Source of the DNA: Bolinopsis microptera
Taxonomy: Eukaryota > Ctenophora > Tentaculata > Lobata > Bolinopsidae
Direction of reading: 5' to 3'
Assembly: GCF_026151205.1 (NCBI RefSeq)
Contig: NC_087081.1
Coordinates: 5,017,246-5,081,245, forward strand
DNA: 64,000 nucleotides
Of this stretch, positions 25,416 to 37,976 are shown piece after piece; within the stretch, counting starts at the first letter, position 1, and each line of letters begins with the position of its first letter. Both the position numbers and the translations under genes were made by a program. The notes under the pieces were generated by a model. It was not told where the DNA came from and did not search any database. It saw nothing but the letters and a program-made list of their open reading frames with translations.

Positions 25416-26929
25416 TCTATCTCATCGGTAAAAAATTTGGACGAAATAAGATATAAAGTTTGAAAATGATTAATCCGTTATGTGGTGTGATATACATCAG
25501 TTTATGCTCACCAAGCCTTCAATCTGGTATGAACCAGAATGAAGCAAAATTATAATCAAGGTGTGTCGAGTAAATCCACTGCATGTCCAGTGTCAGCTAT
25601 TGGACGATGTTATGTCCTTGACGTAGTAGAAATGGTCAATGTTCCTGAAGTGAATGAAAGATTAATACATTACAGGTACATTATAATTCTTATAAGCTGT
25701 ATCTATAAAATGTAAATGAGATCGAATCATAACAGGATTATAACAAATATTCTCATTACTTTACCGAAAACAAAATCTATCCATTATGATATTGATAAAT
25801 ATATGTTCGATATTGACTCCAGACGATATCCTCCGTATGATTTGATTTTATCCAGATAATTTTATCATCATTGAAAGTTTCAGTGATGTAATTTCACCGA
25901 TTTGTGTTACAAACACTTACTTATCGGACATAATTTCATGGACATTACCTTTCAACGCAGAAGACCTAGCGTGAATAATTATGTCCCCGTGAAAAATAAT
26001 ATCTTGCATTTAAGCTCCGTGAATAATAAAGTCCGGTTATTAATTTCCATTACTTATGGTGTGTCCCTACAATCTACATGAAATGCGTAGATACTGTGTA
26101 CCGATTACATATTAGCTTATTTTATATACTATGACAAATATAATCACTCGCTCAGTCACATTCACTCTGTATTTAATTTACATTATATTTTTGGACATTT
26201 TTGGGCGGTCATAAGCGTGAATAAATTATGCCTGTGAAAAATTTGGTTTGGTGCAAATCTTGTCCCGTGACAATTATAATGTCGATACGTAATACCGAAC
26301 TACGAAATGGGACTAAGGAGCACTTTGAGCCCTTGTCTATGTTGATATCAAACTCAAGTATTAAACGCATTACTATCAGAGAGTAGTTTTACCATACACT
26401 CTGTAAATTATCTGTGTGTGATGACTAGAAACTGACATTAAATATTTAAAAAAAAAATGGGGAGGGACTTACCTAGTCGATATGATGTGGCAAGATCATT
26501 ATTTCTAACTTTCTACATTCCTTTTCAAAGATGTTTAAAACTCCCCATACCTGATTCGTGTACAAGGACTAACATTATCATTTAAGAACGTTATTGGTTC
26601 GACCAAATTAAGGTTGTAACAACTAACCGAACTTTTGAGTTTTGGCTCAATGACGTATATGATTATTAATATTTGATGTAAAATAAGTGAAAAGAGCTCT
26701 GGGTTAAACATTTCGCGGTGTGGCAGTGGAATAAATAATAAAATCTCACGTGTCACTACAAATCAATCGTGTCTTACTCAAAATATTTTTTTCGTTGCGG
26801 GATGATTTTATTCCGTCATTGTTTCGTCAAACTCAGCTTATCAAACTAACCGAACTTTGAGTTTTGGCTTAATTACGTTAGTGTAACTTATATTTCTTTA
26901 TAGTACAACGTTTCCGAAGAGACCCATTT
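25416..26929. other. Intergenic, no gene recognised
   Basis: A+T-rich. No supportable exon, RNA or element end. Confidence 0.4.
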
Positions 26930-27182
26930 GGTCTCTTACTATTGGTTACAAGTGGTTATTATGGTTCTAGTGGTTTACTGAGTTGTTACTAGTGGTTACT
27001 AGTGGTTCCAGTGGTTACTAGTGGTAACTAGTTGGTTACTAGTGTTGTATTGGTTACTAGTGGTTACTAGAGTTTACTAGTGGTAACTAGTGGGTACTAG
27101 TGTTGACCTAGTGGCGTTACTAGTGGTTACTAGTGCTTACTATTGGTTACTATTGGTTACTAGTGGTTACTAGTGGTTACTG
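26930..27182. repeat. 10-bp tandem array (GGTTACTAGT)n
   Basis: About 25 degenerate copies of GGTTACTAGT with insertions, deletions and substitutions. Confidence 0.85.
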
Positions 27183-29597
27183 ATCCAAGGTACGGGGAGA
27201 TATTTGGAAACTATAATAAAACTTAAAGGTGATGAAGGCAAACTATTTCATGCAAGATTAGTACATGATCATTATAATTACTAGTATTTCAGTTTGAGAG
27301 AATATTTATAATCAAAATCTAATGCACTGATTATTGCATCATAATTATGGGCGCTGAGACTTAAAAAGTTTTAATGCCCAAGTAAAGTCCGACAAATAAA
27401 GTCTGTTAGGGTAGTCTAGAAACTTATATTTAATACAGTAAAACTGTTTATTTGTGTTATTTCCTTATCGAAATTTAATTTCGGGGAACACAAGAAGGAC
27501 GGACATTACAAGATTTTGGGCGTTAAGGGCATTACGTGAGCAGGCAAATCAAATAACCCATTATTGAGAGCCGAAACTTAAGTGTTCTGTGGAGAAAATA
27601 AAAATCATCATACAGGCAAAAAGATAAAGGTTATACAACAATTACTGAAACTGTACAACATGTTGAGAAATATTTTCCACTCTATTATCAAAAAACACTC
27701 AGAATTGACGTGGAAACAAACCATCTGATCGCCCCTACTAGTAATTTTATGAACAGATTGGCGATTACGAATGTACAAGAATTAAGCTTCAAGCTTCAAA
27801 ACAAATTAAACATCTACAACAACAAGATCATAAATACAATATTTAACCAATCAAAATATGATTTTTGAAGTAACAGCACACAAGTTGAGATGTTGAGATG
27901 TACAGGAACGCCCCTCCTGGATCACTTGGACAACCTTCCTTATCAACGCAATAAGGGACGAACCCCAACTTTTTCGGCGTGTCATTCAATGAAGTTTAGA
28001 CCATCAACTATCTTACCCGGCAAGAACCCGCTACGTACGCCTAATGTCAGGAGGAAACGTTCACAGTTCAAACCCCCGCCATAAATGAGGAGTGAGTTTT
28101 ACATTTATTATCGTTTAAATTCAAATTTATCTCAATACTTTTTATTTTATACATAGAATATCGACTTACTTCTAAAGCACTTAGAAAAGCTTTACCATTT
28201 TGTAGTGATGTTCACATATCTATTATAATATCTAGACTGTTTAATAAAGCTTTTGACTAATAAAATCTAAGGAAAAGTAAACAGCAAAAATAAGATATAG
28301 CCTAGGGTGATTATACTGAACATCATAAATCTTACCTACAGGAATCGCGCCAGACAACAATACGTCATCGGTCTGAATCTTATACCAATTGAACCTTAAA
28401 TCATGGCCTGCAGTTCAGGACGGATCATGTGACATCATTCAATTCAATCTATAAATTGTATTAAATCTTTATTTCCCCAATTCTTAGAAACCTACAAGCC
28501 AACCATGATGGCTATAATAAAGCCGAGAGTTCCATCGGGCCGAGTGCAGGCCTGTTAGGGGTGGCCCACCAAGTTGGAGACTATCTGTACTATAAAATCT
28601 CCCTAACAAGGTCCCAAAATTTATATTGTATCTGAGATTATGTGGATTAATTTATTTTTGTTGATATAATGTGATGTGATTGTATAATTTATTATATATA
28701 TATAAATGGTCATCTTTCAAACGGGACATAATCCTGTCCCATACCCACAACCCAGGAAGCTAACAACGATCACAAGAATTTGGTTATACTTTTATGAAAA
28801 GCAATTAATATAGCTATTTGTTAGTTTTGTTTTAATCCCCGTCACTAAAATCATGTATGGGGAAAGAACCAACCTCAACGGAATGCGACATGAGAAGGTT
28901 CGGGAGGTATCGGCCCAGAAAGAGTGAAGACATTGTGAAAACTGGTATCCAGGCCAGAAAAACTGGTAGGCCATGCCAGCTCTAAACCAACAAGCGCCAT
29001 GAGAACAGTAACAACCTGCTTGTGGCATTAAAGTCAAAGAACCTGTGCAGAAAGTCACTTGGTTTGCTGAGACCCTTTTGCTCAGAGATTGGACTCGGAC
29101 AACTTGGGAACCAAAAGGGGGGAAAGTCAAAGTCGAGAATGTTGTACAAGGTAGAGCAAAAGATGGACAAGGTCCAGAAATAGCAGCTTGAGGACTAGTC
29201 TGCTGCACATCCCGATGGGGTTCAGGTTGATAAACTTTTAATTAGTGTTGTACGCACCGATATAGATTTAGTAAATATAGATATTAAGTTGGGAGTGTTT
29301 TATGGAAATTCTTTTGCAAGAGCCATTAAAAATCAAACCGTAGGCGTGGTACAGGTAGTATCTTCTTTGAAATTTTAAAGACAGCTGCATTGATCTACTT
29401 CTTTTTATATATATTCTATGTTATTATTGATATGCCTTTCTCACATCATCAAATCCAACCCTAGTGTTGGGGTTAGGGGTTGCTTTTTCTAGAGTCACTT
29501 ACGAATTGCCGAGCCTTTGTACCAACATAACCAGTCCTAACTTGTGCCGATCTATTCTTGAATATTTCCTTCTACACTTAGCAAATACCATATCGTA
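27183..29597. other. Intergenic with pogo-family debris
   Basis: Around 27385-27540 there are diverged copies of the GGACGGACATTA repeat family, possibly another internally deleted pogo-like element. The long minus-strand frame at 28792-29208 shows no domain. A short (TA)n run lies at 28690-28705. Confidence 0.35.
28336..28407 (-). other. Candidate isolated coding exon
   Basis: On the minus strand a CTGCAG acceptor is followed by 72 bases that read HDLRFNWYKIQTDDVLLSG and end at a GTAAGA donor (phase 2 in, phase 1 out). The composition looks coding, but I found no adjoining exon, so it may be a gene remnant or chance. Confidence 0.25.
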
Positions 29598-30482
29598 CCT
29601 TATTGGACGGACATTAAACACGAACGGACATATAGTGACGGACATTAATATGCACGCTCGAAGGATTCAAAACCATCAAAAAATCCGAACTTTTTTCAAT
29701 TTTTGACGTTTTTTAATTTCAGCCAATGATTTTTTAACCAATTTTATACAGTAAGTAAAATAGCATTCATAATCCGTAAAAATGTAAATATGTGAAAACA
29801 TGATCAGTGTCTAATATCACATATCATCTTCCAATAAATGGGTTTTCGTGCATGAAATAGCCATGCTTAAACAAGCAATCAGTGGATTTTCTATTCAGCT
29901 TTGGGAAACCTTTTTTATCAAACTACCCCGGTCCAGCATTTCAGTAGTTCACTTATACAAGTCATTCGGCGTGAAGTGGTATTTATCTTAGACAACTTTA
30001 GGTTAACCCTTAACATCCGTGGAGCTTTCCTACACTGTTTCATTTACCTCCCCTCAGAAATAGAACTAAAAAACGACGGACACCGGAAAATGCCCGGGGC
30101 AACACGATTTACCGTAATATCTAGAGGCTGGAACAAGTTTGTCATGTTGGCGGGGACTAGCTCATGAACTATGTTGTTGAGTGCCATGATTTCGTTCACT
30201 TTTTCCGCCAAGTGACCCTTGAAAACATCATATACTAGTAGAGTTTTCTGTGCCTCCGGCAGACCAAGGAGAACCTTTCCTTGGTCTTTCCGGCACAATA
30301 AAGTTCTCATAGTTGTCATATTCTGGGTAAAAAGTTCAAAATGGAGAAATTTTTGAAAAAATTTCAACGGACTTTAACTTGGACGGACATTAATTGAACG
30401 GACTTTATTTGAACGGACATTAAGATGAACGCTAGGGCCTCCAGCGTTCAAGTAATGTCCGTCCAAATAAGGTCCGATAAGG
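29598..30482 (-). mobile_element. 885-bp internally deleted pogo-like DNA transposon
   Basis: Both ends read CCTTAT...TTGGACGGACATTA inward and are flanked by TA (29596-29597 and 30483-30484), the target used by pogo/Tc1-mariner elements. Inside each end lie several further copies of GGACGGACATTA or AACGGACATTAA, which look like subterminal transposase-binding repeats. A transposase remnant on the minus strand (about 30044-30300) contains GLPEAQKTLLVYDVFKGHLA, then a VPANMTNLFQPLDITVN block. These match the second half of a pogo-type DDE domain. The N-terminal DNA-binding part and first catalytic Asp are absent and the frame is broken. Confidence 0.75.
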
Positions 30483-31031
30483 TATGTATTATTTCCGGAA
30501 TGATCATAGTTTCGATGGCCTTTACAATTTCTGCAATGTTACAATCTATAGGAATTCAAGAAAACAACAATTTCAAGAAAACAACAATTTTTTATTTAAA
30601 TCAATTATAGCAACAATTTGAATAACTTTAAAGTTCTTCTATTACCATGGAATATACTACGGGTATGGTGACTTGGGCTATTGAGTTGTTAAGTAGATTA
30701 AGATTAGTAAACCTGCACTTGCATAGTATTTATAAAAACTAGAAATTAGGCTTCACGGTAAAATGGAGAAGCAGGCTGATCTTGGAGAGAGCAGACCGTA
30801 AAGTTTACGCACCCACCAGGGCTACCTACCTACCCCAGTTGTTCTTTTTGGTTTATCAGCTTGTATTGTTATATTTTAATCTTAAAATAAAATTTAAACT
30901 TTTTATCTACTGGTAGAGCTGGTATTGCACTAACTGGATGCATAAGTTGGTTGTTATTGTTGAATGGTATTTTGATAGTTTTTGTAAATCCTTGAATCGT
31001 AAACCCAGGACCCCCTCCTATAGATATTAGG
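30483..31031. other. Probable 5' region of the LINE
   Basis: Between the pogo-like element and the LINE endonuclease frame. It probably contains the LINE 5' untranslated region, whose start I could not fix. Confidence 0.3.
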
Positions 31032-34000
31032 TTGCGGAATAGTAAGGTATTGAATGTTTACTTTCAGAATGTTCAAGGCCTTATTCCCTTCGGTGAGCTT
31101 AATAACGCCCACCCAATGCTTGATAACACCAAATGTCTTGAGCTTTCAACTTATCTTAATGAGGCAAATATAGATATTGCAATACTTAACGAAACTTGGT
31201 TTAAAAAATCCATAGCTGATAGCGAATTCCTGTACCCTGATAGATATAAGATATTTCGCTCTGACAGATCTAAGAAAACTCATCCACCTGATCCCACTAA
31301 TCCGACCCGGTTTAGGAGAAATGGTGGCGGGGTCATGATTGCTGTGAGAGCAGACCTTCAATTATCTTCGAAAGAAATCCGACTTAAAGAGGGGGCAGAG
31401 ATTCTTGCTGTGGAGTTTACAACATCAACGGGTATTAAATTTGTTATCTGTACATGTTATCGTGTTGGTACACTGGGCTTTGCAAATCATGAAAACATTC
31501 TTGGATCTCTGAAAACTCTTCTTCGGAGAAGAGGGCTATGCAAAGTATTCATCCTGGGAGATTTCAACCTGACTGGAGTCTCCTGGTCTACCTTGGCCGG
31601 CTCCTGTAATATTGAGCAGATTTTTGTTGAATCTTTTGTGGACCTTGGCCTTCGGCAATGTGTACTTACAGTTTACACCCACCCATTGCAAAGGCAAAAC
31701 ACTGGACCTTTTGCTCACAAACTCTAAGTCTAATATCAGTGACCTAATGGTAGGTGAGCGAGATAGCGTTTGTAAGTCTGATCATTTTCCAATCAACTTT
31801 AAGATCAACATTAAAGTAAATAGGAAGAAGCCGGTTAAGCGTATGTGCTATAACTGTAAAAACGGGAGAGGCTAAACCATGAACTCCGGCAAACAGATTG
31901 GAATGCATTGCTAAATTGCACAGAACCTGAAATTGGGCGGAAAAAATTTAAGGAAAAACTTTTCAATATCACTGACAAATTCATCAAGAAATGCTCAGTT
32001 AAGACAGATGGACAAGATCCATGGTTTGACTCAGAGTGCTATGGTGCATGGCGCAAGAAAATAAGACTGCATAAAGATAGACATAAAAGCGATAGAGCCC
32101 AAATAGCGTTCTCCCTCGCCAGGAAAAACTTCAAAAATGTGGTTGCTCATAAAATGCGAGAAACATTAAATGAATCAGATGATAGCGCTCTTGTAACAAA
32201 AAAAATCTGGTCATATGTAAAATCAAAAACAGCTAGTCAAAGAATTCCTGAGTTTGTAAGCTACAAAGGCATTGTCCGCAACTGCCCAGAGGACCAGGCC
32301 AACTTATTTAATGGCTTTTTCTACGAGCAGTTCTCTGAAGCATCATTATACAACATAGATATTGATTATTCAAACGATTGGTGCTTTCATATTGCATTTG
32401 ACCACCAAAGGGTCCGCAAAATCCTTTCCAGTATTAACTCTAACAAAGCTTATGGGCCTGATGGTATTCATGGGAAACTTTTTAAAACCTGTGCTGTTGG
32501 GCTTGCATACCCATTATCACTATTATTTCACTCATGTTACAACATTGGGACATTACCTAGGGAGTGGAAACTAGGACACGTTGTACCCATATATAAAAAA
32601 GGTGATAAACATGAGTTTTCAAATGATAGGCCAATATCCCTTACATGCTTAATCACCAAAGTTCTTGAACGCATAATAAAAGATGAGTTACTTGCACTTA
32701 CTAACGGCATGATCAACGATAAACAACACGGTTTTCGAGCTGAAAGATCATGTGCAACTAATCTTTTAGGTCTATGTGACAGCCTAGCTCTCTCACTGAA
32801 TGAAAATATGAGAACAGATGAAGTCTACTTTGATTTTGCCAAAGCTTTTGACTCGGTTAACCATGATCTTATATTATTTAAGCTAAAGAGCAAATTTGGT
32901 ATTGACGGGAGGCTACTGAAATTCATCAATGATTATCTAAGAGACAGGCAACAACAGGTCTTGATAAGTGGTAAGTTTTCTTCTATGAGAAACGCCCAGT
33001 CTGGTTTACCACAAGGGTCAATTTTGGGACCATTGTTGTTCATTATGTTCATTGATGATATATTAGTGGGGATTTCACCAGGCACACAACTGTCACTGTA
33101 TGCCGATGATACTAAAATTTGGCATGAAATTGTTTCGGAGTCTTCAGTCTGATATCCTGCGACTGCAGAAGGACATTGATTATCTCCATGACTGGTCACT
33201 TTCTAATAAAATGAGAGTTCATCCTGACAAATGTAAGGTCCTCACCGTCGCAGGAAGGATATCCGAAACAGTTTCCCTCCTTAGTGTCCTACCACTCTTT
33301 AACTTTGTATGCTCCATGGGAGGAATCGCACTTGACTATGTCGATCATGAAAAGGATTTGGGTGTTGTTGCGAACAAGAATCTCGACTGGCAAGACCAGT
33401 GCTCTAAAGTCCTTTCAAAGGCCAACCAAAAATTAGGCATGGCAAGGAGAAATTGCTATTTTTTTCAAGATGTAAGTCGTCGTCCATAATTTGAGCATTG
33501 CTCAGTTATATGGAGACCGGTCACAAAATCCCAGATAAGCAAGCTGGAGGGCCTCCAAAAGCTATTAAGTGGATTCTTCACGAGGAGTATATGAGTTATT
33601 CACCATCCACATACATTCAAAAATGCAGACAGCTTAAGGGGGCATACACCAAATCTGTCCAGACCAAATGACCTCATAGGCAGTTCAGTGACCTTCTAGC
33701 GCACCGTTTCCACACCAAAAAAAATTATTTTGAGAATACCCATTTTTGTAATCGAGCATTTCCTGGTTGAGAGTGTAATTTTCGGAAAAAATTATTTTGT
33801 GGTTGAGACGCTATAAGTTAATCATTTCTTGCGGTATCGGGTTGAAATTTTGCTCGCCGTTTATTCACATCTATTTCAAGGTGTGTGTAAAATCTTGATA
33901 TCGTATCTAAAAAGGCTGGTGTGTTATGAATTTTTAAAGTCAAAAAGCTAAAATTGTCCTTTTCAGGCTTATTTTAACAAAAAGACAGTCAGGGAAGATC

Positions 34001-35330
34001 GGATTGATTTGTTGCTTGACATCAAATTGTTCTCTGAATTCTGGCGCAGTTTTTGATGCCCTCAAAAATATTTTTACTCATTCAGCTTCAGATCTATTGG
34101 ACCTCAAAGCCAAACAACAAATTTAGGCACATTTTTCGTTTTTAATATTTACTGATTTTTCTAAAATTTTGATAGGAATGTGCTAGTGACTTTTTGAAGG
34201 GTGCAAAATAACCGCAACTAGCACATTTATATATGAGTTATGAACGACAAAACACCCTAAAATGCTCCCCTTTGAAGTTATGGGAGAAAATGTGATTTTT
34301 TGGCTTTGCAGATAAAAAATCACATTTTCTCCCATAACTTCAAAGGGAAGCATTTTAGGGTGTTTTGTCGTTCATAACTCATATATAAATGTGCTAGTTG
34401 CGGTTATTTTGCACCCTTCAAAAAGTCACTAGCACATTCCTATCAAAATTTTAGAAAAATCAGTAAATATTAAAAACGAAAAATGTGCCTAAATTTGTTG
34501 TTTGGCTTTGAGGTCCAATAGATCTGAAGCTGAATGAGTAAAAATATTTTTGAGGGCATCAAAAACTGCGCCAGAATTCAGAGAACAATTTGATGTCAAG
34601 CAACAAATCAATCCGATCTTCCCTGACTGTCTTTTTGTTAAAATAAGCCTGAAAAGGACAATTTTAGCTTTTTGACTTTAAAAATTCATAACACACCAGC
34701 CTTTTTAGATACGATATCAAGATTTTACACACACCTTGAAATAGATGTGAATAAACGGCGAGCAAAATTTCAACCCGATACCGCAAGAAATGATTAACTT
34801 ATAGCGTCTCAACCACAAAATAATTTTTTCCGAAAATTACACTCTCAACCAGGAAATGCTCGATTACAAAAATGGGTATTCTCAAAATAATTTTTTTTGG
34901 TGTGGAAACGGTGCGCTAGAAGGTCACTGAACTGCCTATGAGGTCATTTGGTCTGGACGGCACAAACCCCTGTTTTGGTGTATGCCCCCTTAAGATTATG
35001 CCCATAGAAGACCGCTTTGACTTTCTTGACCTTATTTTCTTCTTTAAGATTGTGAAGCAACATATACCTGTCACTTTACCCTCATATTTGCAACCATTTC
35101 AAGGCCACTCAAGGTTAAGAAATAGCCACATGGACCCCTTATGTTTTGTAAGCTCAATCTTACCACGAGCAAGCTCTAACGAACTTTTACTTTAGAACCC
35201 ATTCCAAATGGAATCATATTCCTCTAGCTATACGTGAGATAGAGATTATTTCTGAGTTCAAAAGCAAATTGACCTCCTACATAAAATTCTGCCGGAGGAC
35301 TTTGATTATGATCTAGATTATTCCCTCGAG
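31032..35330 (+). mobile_element. Decayed CR1/L2-like non-LTR retrotransposon
   Basis: An apurinic-type endonuclease comes first (FQNVQGL near the start, LNETWF, ILGDFNLTG at about 31553-31580, SDHFPI at about 31780). The reverse transcriptase follows, with YGPDGIHG, KKGDK, FDFAKAFDSVNHD, QGSILGPLLF and YADDTK at about 33099. The C-terminal piece contains IEDRFDFLDL after 34990. The frame is broken near 31670, at a stop near 31873 and near 33140, so it encodes no working protein. A 1352-bp hairpin element interrupts it at 33638-34989. The spaced FDFAKAFDS/YADD style fits CR1/L2-type clades more than RTE; the clade is not certain. Confidence 0.8.
33638..34989. mobile_element. 1.35-kb near-perfect hairpin element inserted at TTAA
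   Basis: The element begins GGGGGCATACACC and ends GGTGTATGCCCCC. Its arms are near-perfect complements of over 600 bases, closing on a 12-base loop (34302-34313). TTAA flanks it on both sides (33634-33637 and 34990-34993). Removing it with one TTAA restores an uninterrupted LINE frame reading RQ-LKIMPIEDRF, so the insertion is clean. TTAA targeting is typical of piggyBac-type elements, but the terminal bases GGGGG...CCCCC are not the classic CCY...GGG and there is no transposase. Only the outermost 30 bases differ between arms. Confidence 0.9.
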
Positions 35331-35808
35331 ACAGAGATGTGAGGCAGACTACCTAAAGCTAACAATATGTTCATAAGAGCTTAAATCCCTGTTGTCGGTA
35401 TTTATCATTTCTCATTTTAGTGCATATATCATCACATCATGGATTTCACTTTATTATATGATTTGATTGCTTTTGATATTTTTGTGTGATTCTATTTGAA
35501 ATTATATTTTAAATTCACGATTTCCCTGGGCCGTACTTGTGCAGGAGGTGCATTTTGCTCTCAACATCTGTGTTTTGGTGACCCTCAGGTCCTTTGATTA
35601 CCTACATTTTGTCCAAAAAAATCTGATTTTATCGGAGTCTACTTTTAAGAAGATTTAATGTTGTTCATTTATTGTGTAAATTTGTATGTAATTGATTGAT
35701 CTGAAAGATTTCAATAAACAAATCCCTTTTAGAACACTTGAAATTTCGTAAATTTCGTAAAATCTGACAATATTGTTTCAGGGAATCAGTGAAGACATCC
35801 CTTTTAAG
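35331..35808. other. LINE 3' remnant and gene upstream region
   Basis: AATAAA-like and A+T-rich sequence near 35700 may be the LINE 3' end. No gene is seen before the tandem acceptor repeats. Confidence 0.35.
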
Positions 35809-35810
35809 TT

Positions 35811-35884
35811 TTATCTCACAATATTGTTTTAGGGATGTCTCACAATATTGTTTCAGGGATGTCTCACAATATTGTTTCAGGGAT
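35811..35884 (+). promoter_or_regulatory. Tandem 24-bp repeats each with splice acceptor and ATG
   Basis: Three 24-bp units each carry CAATATTGTTTCAG (or TTTTAG) followed by GGATGTCTC. Each therefore supplies a plausible 3' splice site directly before an in-frame ATG (35835, 35859 and 35883). A fourth related acceptor lies near 35780. They decide the N-terminus of the secreted protein. Confidence 0.6.
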
Positions 35885-37125
35885 GTCTCGTGCAGTGTCC
35901 AAGTGGGTCAGTCTGTTCGTGTTGTTGGAGCTCTTGGGGCTGGTTGAAGGAGCTGTGGTAATGGCTCCCTTGCTGTCAACTACCCCTCATAAAAGATATT
36001 GTCCACCATTACCAAAGCCTCTAAGCTCCTCCATACTGCAGTGCTGGAAGACAACAAACGTGGTGAAAATTAACCTGCTGGGGAAGATGAGGCTTCAGGA
36101 TTGTCCTGCCACCTGTGCTAGCATTGAACCCAACCTGGTTAGTACAACAAAGATCCGTTAATTGATTAAAATGTAGGTTGCTAGGTGGTACTGGTAGGAG
36201 CAGGAGCTGCTTGACTTTTAGAGTTTTAGAAATAAAAAGAAGTTCAAGTGTTCAGTAGATCGCTCTGGTTTCATATGTAAACGATTTAGATAGCTCTCCA
36301 TTAATTTCGGTCGTCGCGATTAGGTAACATTATGATAGGATTTTAACAAGATAAATGTTTCACTGGTATAGAACAGAATTTCAACATTTCAACGTTTTAA
36401 CATTTCAACATTTCAACATTTCAACATTTCAACATTTCAGCTGTTTAGAGATTACGGGATGCGGCTTGGGAACCTGATAAACAAGTTAAGATGTCTCTAC
36501 TCACTACAGGATGCAGCTTTACATAAAGAAGGGTTAAGCTCGGATCTTACTTTTATATCACCGACCCAAATGAGTTTAATAGCGTCCTATGTCGATGAAA
36601 TTGTGAGTTAGAATATGATTCGTTCACACAATATTTTTAAAGTTTTAAAAATCAATTAATATAAATGAACGTTATTTGTTTCTATATATATATATATGTT
36701 ATATATAATGTATTTTAGCCCCTTATGATCTCTTATTTCCTTCCGTTTCAGCAAGCGAAGCGTGAAGTCTGCACGAATGTTAACTGGATCCATCTTATGA
36801 AGTGCTCAGCTTTCATGTCCGAGGAGGCCAATGGTTCTATGGTACTTAAAATAACTTCATTTTATATTTTGAGCCACTTCCAATCATGGAAGTTAATTCT
36901 TTAACAGTTATTGCAAGCTTATCTATGGAAAAAAGAATAAAAACTGTTGCTAGATGAATGTAGCAAATGTTTATTGCTTTATTATTAAAAACTCTGCTAA
37001 CCAAATTTATAAACCAGGATTCGAAGAAGATAAGGAACAAAGATATAGTTTACAAGCGAGGCTACCAGTACACAGCAGAGCTCCAGAATTACCTGGAAAA
37101 ACTCTTCCTTGCCAACAGCACGTAG
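35883..37125 (+). CDS. Secreted cysteine-containing protein, four exons (unknown function)
   Basis: Four phase-0 exons join into 204 residues: 35883-36137, 36441-36602, 36752-36841 and 37018-37125 (stop TAG). Donors are GTTAGT, GTGAGT and GTACTT; acceptors follow CATTTCAG, CGTTTCAG and AACCAG. The N-terminus is a clear signal peptide (basic SRAVSK, then WVSLFVLLELLGLVEG), so the product should be secreted, probably cleaved near EGA. Seven cysteines follow, four in exon 1 (YCPP, QCW, DCP, TCA), one in exon 2 and two in exon 3. The last residues NST form a possible N-glycosylation site. I recognise no family. Starting instead at 35835 adds 16 residues (two MSHNIVSG repeats) before the signal peptide. 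I prefer 35883 because the hydrophobic core then sits normally near the N-terminus. Confidence 0.75.
36376..36440 (+). repeat. 8-bp tandem array (AACATTTC)n ending in a splice acceptor
   Basis: Seven to eight copies of AACATTTC run up to the acceptor of exon 2 of the secreted-protein gene. The last unit, AACATTTCAG, is the 3' splice site itself, so the array supplies the pyrimidine context. Confidence 0.85.
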
Positions 37126-37976
37126 CTAGATCGAGCCAGCATGTAAAGTCTGTGGACATGTAGGAGGAGAAACTAAACCCAGGACGAAGCCACGCAGCCG
37201 CCTTGTGGTAGCCGCGCGCTACTGCAGGATGAAGCAAAGAAGATGTCGGAACAGTGCAGCAGGACGTTACTAACAGATTATAACAGATATATAAGAAAGA
37301 GGCTGTGTTTTTGTAAAGATTGGACACAAGGAGTGTGGCTGAATAATGATAATTTTTCATGCCTGTTATAATTGCTGTGAAACTTTATTTCGAGATGTTA
37401 TTTAATCAACAAACTTTATCCCGTGACTGAGATTTTTAAGGGGCCATAAATACCGAAACCCACATACATAGCCAAAACCAGCTACTGAGCTAATTCTTAA
37501 ATTTTCCATAGTTTGTTGTTATATTAATATCCCGAACTAAGTTTTTACTAAAATGCCAGACTAAACCCAACCCTTCCCGCAGTTATTTACTAAACCCTTT
37601 TTCCCATGACCAATTTTAAAACCACAGTCTCAAACGAGGAAAGGATTTTTCGCGGATTCGCTGTAAGTATAACAGAAAGGAGAAACGGACGGTTTACCTG
37701 CGTCACTAAGTTATGCAGTAGTGTTACTACAAGAAACTAGTGAATTTGTAATAAGGATAGAACGACTAACGCATTTCAATAAATCGAAAACTTGTTTTAT
37801 TTGTTTACAAGTTTAAATGACTCATTGACGCAAAGTGGTTGTACATTTGTACATTTGTAATACTTAATTAATAAATCTGAATTTAACGTAGATTGGTCTG
37901 CACGGATTGAGCTCCAATCCTTTGTTTAAAAAGCTGTTTTACAAATGTATCCAGCTCGTTAAAAAAGTATCAGGTT
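37126..37976. other. 3' UTR and intergenic
   Basis: Downstream of the secreted-protein stop codon. AATAAA occurs near 37779. No coding exon is seen. Confidence 0.4.

Noticed and set aside
28792-29208. 138-codon minus-strand frame
   Set aside because: No domain, no splice context and low-complexity composition.
30044-30367. Host gene for a DDE endonuclease
   Set aside because: It is a truncated, frame-broken transposase within TA-flanked inverted ends.
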